A stretch of DNA of 8,000 nt from Methylocapsa sp. GTDB lineage: Bacteria > Pseudomonadota > Alphaproteobacteria > Rhizobiales > Beijerinckiaceae. A program made the translations under genes and the position numbers. Each line of letters begins with the position of its first letter. Position 1 is the first letter of the stretch. Positions 6,733-8,000 of this stretch are shown piece by piece. The DNA is taken from contig JAFMSB010000063.1 in assembly GCA_017353815.1 (NCBI GenBank), positions 1 through 8,000 on the forward strand. Direction: 5' to 3'. The notes below the pieces were generated by a model. It searched no databases, was not told where the DNA came from, and saw nothing but the letters and a program-made list of their open reading frames with translations.

Positions 6733-7243
6733 CTAGCGTGTTCGGACAGTGTGCCACCAATCCTGTATCCCCGCTTCGCCGGCGTGCAGCAAAATTGCAT
6801 CGGGTGCAAAATCCTGCCAAGCATCGCGATGTCTATCGGAAACCGTAGTCAGCAGCGGCTTTTCAGCGGCGATCGCAGCCTCGAATGCGGCGAACAATCC
6901 CCGCCGCATGGCTTCGAGCTTGCCGAACTTGCTGAGGACAACGAGGTCGCTCGTCAAAACGTCATTGATTATCGCCGCGCAGGCGGTTTCGACACCCTCT
7001 GCATCGATATCGCATGAGGTGTGGACCTGTTGAAATTCGAGATGGATCGGATATAGCTTACCGGAGATTATACCCCGCAGCGGCGGTGCAGGTCCGGCCC
7101 GAGGGGCCATGAGGTTCGCCGATCACGCCGGAGATCTTCGCGCCGGTGGCGCGCCAGCCGGTCACCATCGCGGCAAGCAATGCTTGTGTGGTTTCGCTAT
7201 CGGCGCCCGCGATGGTAGCAATTCTATCTGCGGTCTGTGCCAT
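6733..7243 (-). pseudogene. DUF2478 domain protein with one frameshift
   Basis: Two minus-strand frames join into one protein of about 169 residues. The first part starts at ATG 7243, behind a strong AAGGAG 9 nt upstream, and reads MAQTADRIATIAGADSE up to GRTCTAA before running to a stop at 7060-7058. The second part, one frame off, continues LRGIISGKLYPIHLE and includes VVLSKFGKLEAMRRGL, a hallmark of DUF2478 proteins, ending in WW near TAG 6735-6733. The break lies at about 7070-7090. DUF2478 proteins are often encoded near molybdate uptake or nitrogenase genes, from what I recall; their biochemical role is not established, though the fold resembles small nucleotide-binding proteins. The molbindin gene upstream on the same strand fits a molybdenum role. 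Either the gene is decaying or one base is miscalled: conserved family residues persist on both sides of the break, so the damage is recent or an error. Confidence 0.75.
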
Positions 7244-7250
7244 CGTGATG

Positions 7251-7256
7251 TTCTCC
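7251..7256 (-). promoter_or_regulatory. Strong ribosome binding site of the DUF2478 gene
   Basis: Reading the minus strand, AAGGAG lies about 9 nt before the ATG at 7243. It decides this start over in-frame Met codons further upstream (7333 and 7300), whose N-terminal residues have no family resemblance. Confidence 0.6.
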
Positions 7257-7396
7257 TTCGCGCGAACAGCCAGGCTACCATTGTCGGTGCTTTGTTTCAT
7301 GCAGAAGGCAGGCACTAAAACTGCTTCGTGCATAAATTAGCTACAACATCCGTGGCGGCCCCGGCACCTGCGACCTATCGGCGATGACCTCAATGC

Positions 7397-7603
7397 TCAC
7401 TCAACCGCGATCATGACGTCGGAAGACTTGATAACCGCTTGGACTTTTAACCCCGCCTTCAACCCGAGTTCGTCGACGGCTTCGTTGGTGATCGAAGCGG
7501 TGATGGTTAACCCCTTCACATTGATGAGAACATGCGAGGTGGTGGCGCCTTTCTTGACTTCCTTGACTGTTCCTTCAAGGACATTGCGTGCAGAAATGTT
7601 CAT
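7397..7603 (-). CDS. mop: Molbindin, Mop/TOBE-type molybdate-binding protein
   Basis: This 68-residue protein is a single Mop (molybdenum-pterin-binding, TOBE) domain. Such small proteins assemble into hexamers that bind molybdate or tungstate and buffer it in the cytoplasm. The sequence follows the family closely: SARNVLEGTVKEVKKGA at the start, VLINVKGLTITASITNEAVDEL in the middle, then LGLKAG, and VIKSSDVMIAVE at the end. The length equals one domain, so this is neither ModE nor ModC, where the same domain is fused to others. The ATG at 7603 has AGAGG about 8 nt upstream, which rejects the longer open frame starting at 7732. The DUF2478 gene lies 153 nt downstream on the same strand and may be cotranscribed. 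With MoaC and MoeA it adds to the molybdenum theme of the region. Confidence 0.92.
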   Translation of the reverse strand: MNISARNVLEGTVKEVKKGATTSHVLINVKGLTITASITNEAVDELGLKAGLKVQAVIKSSDVMIAVE

Positions 7604-7652
7604 GTTTCGGCCTCTAGGCAGCGTTCCTGACATTCTATTCGTTGAACTGCAA

Positions 7653-7665
7653 GTTCCGGCGGAAC
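7653..7665. repeat. Palindrome GTTCCG-G-CGGAAC in the molbindin leader
   Basis: A perfect 6-bp inverted repeat with a single central base lies about 50 bp before the molbindin start and about 35-50 bp downstream of a TATAAT hexamer on the minus strand. It could be an operator. It does not match the ModE consensus that I know. Confidence 0.35.
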
Positions 7666-7699
7666 AGCATCTGCACCGGCTGAGTAAAATCGTACGTCT

Positions 7700-7705
7700 A
7701 TTATA
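7700..7705 (-). promoter_or_regulatory. Possible -10 element for molbindin
   Basis: The minus strand reads TATAAT here, a perfect sigma-70 -10 hexamer in an A/T-rich patch. No good -35 sits 16-18 bp upstream; the nearest candidate TTGAAC is 21 bp away. The leader to the molbindin start would be about 90 nt. Support is weak. Confidence 0.3.
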
Positions 7706-7763
7706 AGTTAGAGCTGCGCCTTCGGCGTTCAACAGGTTGCAGATAGATATTTCTTATCTCCGG

Positions 7764-7806
7764 ACGCGTTTAACGGAACAAAGAATGCTGTTTTGGGTGA
7801 ACGCGT
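7764..7806. repeat. 7-bp inverted repeat ACGCGTT/AACGCGT
   Basis: The arms lie at 7764-7770 and 7800-7806 with 29 bp between them, in the gap downstream of the outer-membrane protein gene and upstream of molbindin. Each arm contains the self-complementary ACGCGT. It may be part of a transcript end or chance. Confidence 0.3.
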
Positions 7807-7809
7807 AAA

Positions 7810-7822
7810 GGCTTGCCAAGCC
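7810..7822 (-). terminator. Weak hairpin after the outer-membrane protein stop
   Basis: On the minus strand GGCTT-GGC-AAGCC forms a 5-bp stem with a 3-nt loop, 11 nt after the stop, followed by TTTA. Position suits an intrinsic terminator, but the stem and T-run are short. Confidence 0.25.
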
Positions 7823-7833
7823 ATCGAGACTCC

Positions 7834-8000
7834 TCAAAAGGTTAAGCGCGCGCTGAGGATCCAGGCGTGATTGTATAGCGGCGTCAGGGGAGCCGTTATT
7901 TTTCGTTCCGGCACTATCGCGTCTTGATAAGCGATGCCGAAGTTAAGCTTCACGCGCTTATAGAGCTCAAAACGGCCGAACATGATACCGGGGCCAACAA
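7834..8000 (-). CDS. C-terminal end of an outer-membrane beta-barrel protein (partial, runs off right edge)
   Basis: Read from 7998 downward the minus strand gives 54 residues without a stop, ending at TGA 7836-7834. The residues alternate between polar and hydrophobic (GRFELYKRVKLNFGIAYQ, then HAWILSARLTF) and the protein ends in Phe preceded by alternating hydrophobics, the C-terminal signature recognised by the BAM assembly machinery. The last two strands are separated by a Pro/Thr-rich loop (KITAPLTPLYNH). This resembles the ends of small porin-like or transporter-like barrels found in alphaproteobacteria, but the fragment is too short to name a family. The N-terminus, signal peptide and most strands lie beyond the window. 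It is on the same strand as molbindin, about 230 nt upstream of it; a functional link (for example metal or oxyanion uptake) is not shown. Confidence 0.65.
   Translation of the reverse strand, partial: VGPGIMFGRFELYKRVKLNFGIAYQDAIVPERKITAPLTPLYNHAWILSARLTF

Noticed and set aside
6422..6820. Minus-strand frame of 132 codons upstream of trpG, with two Trp codons that could hint at a leader peptide
   Set aside because: It overlaps the end of the DUF2478 gene and the promoter candidate, has an Arg/Gly/Ala-rich composition, and the Trp codons are not tandem. No anti-terminator/terminator pair with a T-run is visible, so trp attenuation is not supported.
7641..7733. Inverted pair GTTGAAC (7641-7647) and GTTCAAC (7727-7733) around the molbindin promoter region
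   Set aside because: Seven-base arms 79 bp apart are expected by chance and no further symmetry extends them.
1..8000. CRISPR array, tRNA, rRNA, insertion sequence or transposase
   Set aside because: No regularly spaced repeats, no cloverleaf or T-loop pattern, and no transposase-like frame or terminal inverted repeats with target duplications were seen around the low-GC gene.

Overview
The window reads as chromosomal DNA of a GC-rich alphaproteobacterium. The best guess is Hyphomicrobiales, possibly a Beijerinckiaceae/Methylocystaceae-like methylotroph or nitrogen fixer. This rests on the gene order trpG-trpD-trpC-moaC-moeA on one strand, the GC-rich codon use of these genes, a perfect alphaproteobacterial-type parS site, and a DUF2478 gene beside a molbindin gene. 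The genus is inference.

Layout, left to right. Positions 1-95 hold a probable C-terminal end of an unidentified plus-strand gene. A perfect parS palindrome for ParB sits at 110-125, inside a gene-poor stretch that runs to about 616. A plus-strand gene of visibly lower GC then runs from 617 to 2107. Read straight it is three separate open frames, but together they give one protein of about 496 residues of a HEPN-type family (Rx4H motif, candidate RNase of the defence or abortive-infection kind), broken by two frameshifts that cancel each other. It converges on moeA. From 6425 back to 2141 the minus strand carries a tight cluster, trpG, trpD, trpC, moaC, moeA, with junctions of +16 nt, a 1-nt overlap (TGATG), 35 nt and 2 nt. 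Only the trpC-moaC gap contains a strong GC hairpin. Further right, also on the minus strand, are a DUF2478 gene with one frameshift (7243-6733), a 68-residue molbindin (7603-7397), and the last 54 residues of an outer-membrane beta-barrel protein running off the right edge.

How the genes fit together. TrpG, TrpD and TrpC carry out the glutaminase part of step 1, step 2 and step 4 of tryptophan synthesis; trpE, trpF, trpA and trpB are outside the window. MoaC and MoeA act in molybdenum cofactor synthesis. Molbindin and DUF2478 form a second molybdenum-related pair on the other side of the trp genes. In many rhizobia lexA follows moeA; here the HEPN gene and the parS region take that place.

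The most notable observations are the HEPN gene with its two compensating indels, the isolated parS site, the DUF2478 frameshift, and a 9-bp inverted repeat directly upstream of the HEPN gene. Three coding-frame breaks in 8 kb, with none in the five trp/mo genes, fit decay of dispensable genes, but sequence errors cannot be excluded from this window alone.
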